This document shows, one piece after another, positions 62,041 through 64,000 of a stretch of 64,000 nt of DNA; position 1 is the stretch's first letter, and each line of letters begins with the position of its first letter. The notes beneath the pieces were generated by a model. The model saw only the letters and a list, made by a program, of their open reading frames with translations. It did not search any database and was not told the origin of the DNA. The DNA lies in NCBI RefSeq assembly GCF_020991085.1, contig NZ_CP087719.1:1756001-1820000 (forward strand). Reading direction: 5' to 3'. A program made the translations under genes and the position numbers. This DNA comes from Roseomonas sp. OT10 (GTDB taxonomy: Bacteria > Pseudomonadota > Alphaproteobacteria > Acetobacterales > Acetobacteraceae).

Positions 62041-62802
62041 ATGCCCAATGCGGTGAAGCAGGCCTGGAAGGCAGGACGCGGGACGGTCAACGGGTGGCTG
62101 TCCATCCCCTCCGGCTTCAGTGCCGAGGTGATGGCCCAGGCCGGCTTCGACAGCCTGACCGTGGACATGCAGCACGGCGTGCAGGACTACCATTCGATGG
62201 TGGCCTGCTTTCAGGGCATGCAGCCGCACGGCGTCGTGCCGATGGTGCGGGTGCCGTGGAACGAGCCGGGCATCATCGGCAAGGTGCTGGATGCCGGCGC
62301 CATGGGCGTCATCTGTCCCATGATCAACACGCCGGAGGAGGCGCAGGCCTTCGTCGCCGCCTGCCGCTACCCGCCGCTCGGCAACCGCAGCTTCGGCCCC
62401 ATCCGCGCCGGCATCTACGGCGAGGCCGGGACCTATTTCGGGACGGCGAACGACGACGTCGCCGTGATCCCCATGATCGAGACCCGCCAGGCGCTGGACA
62501 ACCTCGACGCCATCCTCGACGTGCCGGGGGTGGATGCGATCTATGTCGGCCCGTCGGATCTCGGCATCTCGCTGGGCCTGCCGCCGCGCATGGACCGCGA
62601 GGAGCCGGAGATGCTGGGCCATTACGAACGCCTGGTGAAGGCGACGCGCAGCCGCGGCCAGGGAATCGGCATCCACTGCGCCTCCGGCGCCTACATCCGC
62701 CGCATGCTCGACATGGGCTTCACCTTCGGCACGGCGGGCAATGACAGCGGCTCGATGCTGCTGTACTCGCGGGCGCAGGTGCAGGCGGCGCGGGGCGACT
62801 GA
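62041..62802 (+). CDS. HpcH/HpaI aldolase family protein
   Basis: 253 residues. A class II, metal-dependent TIM-barrel aldolase that splits 2-keto-3-deoxy sugar or aromatic-ring-cleavage acids to pyruvate. Motifs: GFDSLTVDMQHGVQDY, MVRVPWNEPGIIGKVLDAGA, MIETRQALDNLD (metal Glu), VDAIYVGPSDLGISLG (metal Asp). AGGAGG precedes the start strongly. With the adjacent hydroxyacid oxidase and MFS carrier it suggests use of a hydroxy/oxo acid. Confidence 0.93.
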   Translation: MPNAVKQAWKAGRGTVNGWLSIPSGFSAEVMAQAGFDSLTVDMQHGVQDYHSMVACFQGMQPHGVVPMVRVPWNEPGIIGKVLDAGAMGVICPMINTPEEAQAFVAACRYPPLGNRSFGPIRAGIYGEAGTYFGTANDDVAVIPMIETRQALDNLDAILDVPGVDAIYVGPSDLGISLGLPPRMDREEPEMLGHYERLVKATRSRGQGIGIHCASGAYIRRMLDMGFTFGTAGNDSGSMLLYSRAQVQAARGD

Positions 62803-62820
62803 CCGCCCCGGGCGGGGCGG
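62803..62820. terminator. hairpin between aldolase and antiporter genes
   Basis: CCGCCCC (62803-62809) and GGGGCGG (62814-62820), loop GGGC, between convergent stops at 62802 and 62830. Confidence 0.6.
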
Positions 62821-62829
62821 CTCCCGGCC

Positions 62830-64000
62830 TCAGCTCGCGGCCGTGAGGAGGTGGCGCAGGCGCAGCTCCTCATGGTCCAGCTCCCCGGCCAGGGCCGTCA
62901 GCGTCCGCTCCGGCAGCGGCTGCGCCGAGTGGTAGGTCAGCAGCGCCGACCGCCCGGCCCGCAAGGCCATGAGGCGGAGCTGCAGCCGCGCGGTCAGCTC
63001 GGCGCGCGACGCGCCGCTGGCCACGTTGTCGTATACCCGTTCGATGTCCCGGTAGGGCGGCAGCAGGTCGCGGGCGATGGCACCGTCGATCGGGCTGTCG
63101 ATACGCTCCTCCAGCGCCTGCCGCTCCGCATGGGTCACGATGCGCCGGGCCATGGCCTCGGCCGGCGGCATGCCGGCGCGCGGCGGCTCCTCGACGTCGA
63201 GGGCGCGGATCAGCCAGCCCAGCGTCGTGCCCTGCACGACGAGCGTGGCCAGGATGGTGCCGAAGGCCAGGAAGACCAGCAGCTCGCGCTCCGGCATCGT
63301 GGCCGGCAGGGCCAGCGCGGCCGCCAGCGACACCACGCCGCGCATCCCGGCCCAGGCCACCACCGTGACATGCGCGGCGCGCGGCGCGGGCGAATGATGG
63401 GCGAGGGGCGGCAGGCTGCGGGGGATCCAGTTCGTCGGGAAGACCCAGAGGAAGCGGGCCAGGATGACCGTCAGGGACACCGCCAGGGTCAGCCCCAGCA
63501 GATCCGGCCAGCTCCGCCCCGGCAGCCGGTCCAGGATTCCGTTCAGCTGGAGCCCCATCAGGATGAAGACGAAGCTGGTCAGGAGGAACTCGGCGAAGGT
63601 CCATACCGCCGTCAGCTGCACCCGGGTCTCGGCGCTCAGCCGGTCGCGCGCGCGGCGGACCACCACGAAGCCGCCCGTCACCACGGCGATGACGCCCGAG
63701 ACGCCCAGGGCCTCGGCCGCCGCGTAGATGACGAAGGAGACGAGGAAGGAGAGGGAGGTCTCCAGCAGGGTGTCGTTCAGCCGGGCCACCACCCAGGCCG
63801 CGGCGCGGCCGCTGGCCCAGCCCACCGCCACCCCGCCCAGGCTGACGAGCAGGAAGGACAGGCTGGCCTGACCCCAGGATACGCCCCCGGCCGCCAGCGC
63901 GCCCAGCGCGGCGCGGTAGAGCACGAGGGAGGAGGCGTCGTTGATGAGGCTCTCACCCTCCAGCACCGTCACGATGCGCGCGGGGATGCGCAGCCGTTGC
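62830..64000 (-). CDS. Na+/H+ antiporter, CPA1 family (C-terminal part)
   Basis: The frame is open to the right edge, so the N-terminus is missing (about 390 residues seen). VTVLEGESLINDASSLVLYR is the conserved CPA1 motif with the ion-binding Asn-Asp. At least seven membrane segments follow, then a cytoplasmic tail of ~130 residues (ALDVEEPPRAGMPPAEAMAR onward). The ATG at 63972-side codons are internal, since the homologous sequence RLRIPARI continues upstream. Confidence 0.92.
   Translation of the reverse strand, partial: QRLRIPARIVTVLEGESLINDASSLVLYRAALGALAAGGVSWGQASLSFLLVSLGGVAVGWASGRAAAWVVARLNDTLLETSLSFLVSFVIYAAAEALGVSGVIAVVTGGFVVVRRARDRLSAETRVQLTAVWTFAEFLLTSFVFILMGLQLNGILDRLPGRSWPDLLGLTLAVSLTVILARFLWVFPTNWIPRSLPPLAHHSPAPRAAHVTVVAWAGMRGVVSLAAALALPATMPERELLVFLAFGTILATLVVQGTTLGWLIRALDVEEPPRAGMPPAEAMARRIVTHAERQALEERIDSPIDGAIARDLLPPYRDIERVYDNVASGASRAELTARLQLRLMALRAGRSALLTYHSAQPLPERTLTALAGELDHEELRLRHLLTAAS

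Noticed and set aside
1-64000. CRISPR arrays, insertion sequences, prophage or integrative elements
   Set aside because: No regularly spaced repeats of CRISPR size, no transposase, integrase or phage structural genes were seen. The only tRNA gene has no integrase or direct repeat beside it.

Overview
The window is a contiguous stretch of chromosome from a very GC-rich alphaproteobacterium. The protein content fits the Acetobacteraceae (Roseomonas-like), but that placement is inferred from gene content, not from a marker-gene tree. Supporting signs are a complete PhyR/NepR/EcfG general stress response locus (known only from Alphaproteobacteria), a Bug/TctC-type solute receptor, the order ffh-rpsP-rimM-trmD-rplS followed by leuCDB, and frequent GTG/TTG starts. 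There is no prophage, insertion sequence, CRISPR array or integrase. The first gene (Bug receptor) and the last (Na+/H+ antiporter) are cut by the window edges.

Layout. 0-10 kb: Bug receptor fragment, a GT61-like hypothetical protein, the Mrp/ApbC Fe-S carrier, and divergent from it an envelope quality-control operon (hflK, hflC, a DUF2065 protein, an MliC-like lipoprotein, a Deg protease); convergent to these lie a SerA-type dehydrogenase and a SCO1-like copper chaperone. 10-16 kb: an Lrp/AsnC regulator divergent from a fused indolepyruvate ferredoxin oxidoreductase, then GFA and acyl-CoA dehydrogenase genes (amino-acid catabolism). 16-25 kb: a YCII-like protein with an internal deletion, opgGH (osmoregulated glucans), an M20 peptidase, an EF-hand protein, an SbmA/YddA-type ABC exporter coupled to a secreted protein with an internal duplication. 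25-30.6 kb: the general stress response island (DUF1328 protein, CsbD, PhyR, two ECF sigma factors, NepR, a HisKA_2 kinase, DUF883 and YqjE-like membrane proteins).

30.6-40.2 kb: a catabolic and uptake region with an amidohydrolase, an aldo/keto reductase, a DHDPS-family lyase and an RraA-like protein (resembling a non-phosphorylative sugar-acid route), then a four-gene cluster of a glutamate-receptor-like protein, two tandem family 5 solute-binding proteins and a D-aminopeptidase-like serine hydrolase. 40.4-47.3 kb: housekeeping block ffh-rpsP-rimM-trmD-rplS, leuCDB and tRNA-Arg(ACG). 47.3-49.4 kb: DUF1269 protein, GNAT acetyltransferase and two small secreted proteins. 49.8-57.4 kb: an orphan CoxL-type molybdenum hydroxylase subunit, a GST and an RND efflux pump. 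57.7-64 kb: an IclR regulator preceded by a coupled 34-codon ORF, an MFS carrier, a FAD-linked D-2-hydroxyacid dehydrogenase, an HpcH/HpaI aldolase and the antiporter.

The most useful new observation is a shared promoter-like element, GCAAC-N16/17-CGTT, at the right distance upstream of three small stress genes that flank the PhyR/EcfG locus (csbD, the DUF1328 gene, the DUF883 gene). It differs by one base from the canonical EcfG -35 element and suggests a local, possibly lineage-specific version of the general stress promoter. Other leads are the in-frame deletion in the YCII protein, two secreted proteins built from internal duplications, a receptor-channel protein without a K+ filter, and a peptide-uptake cluster without permease genes.
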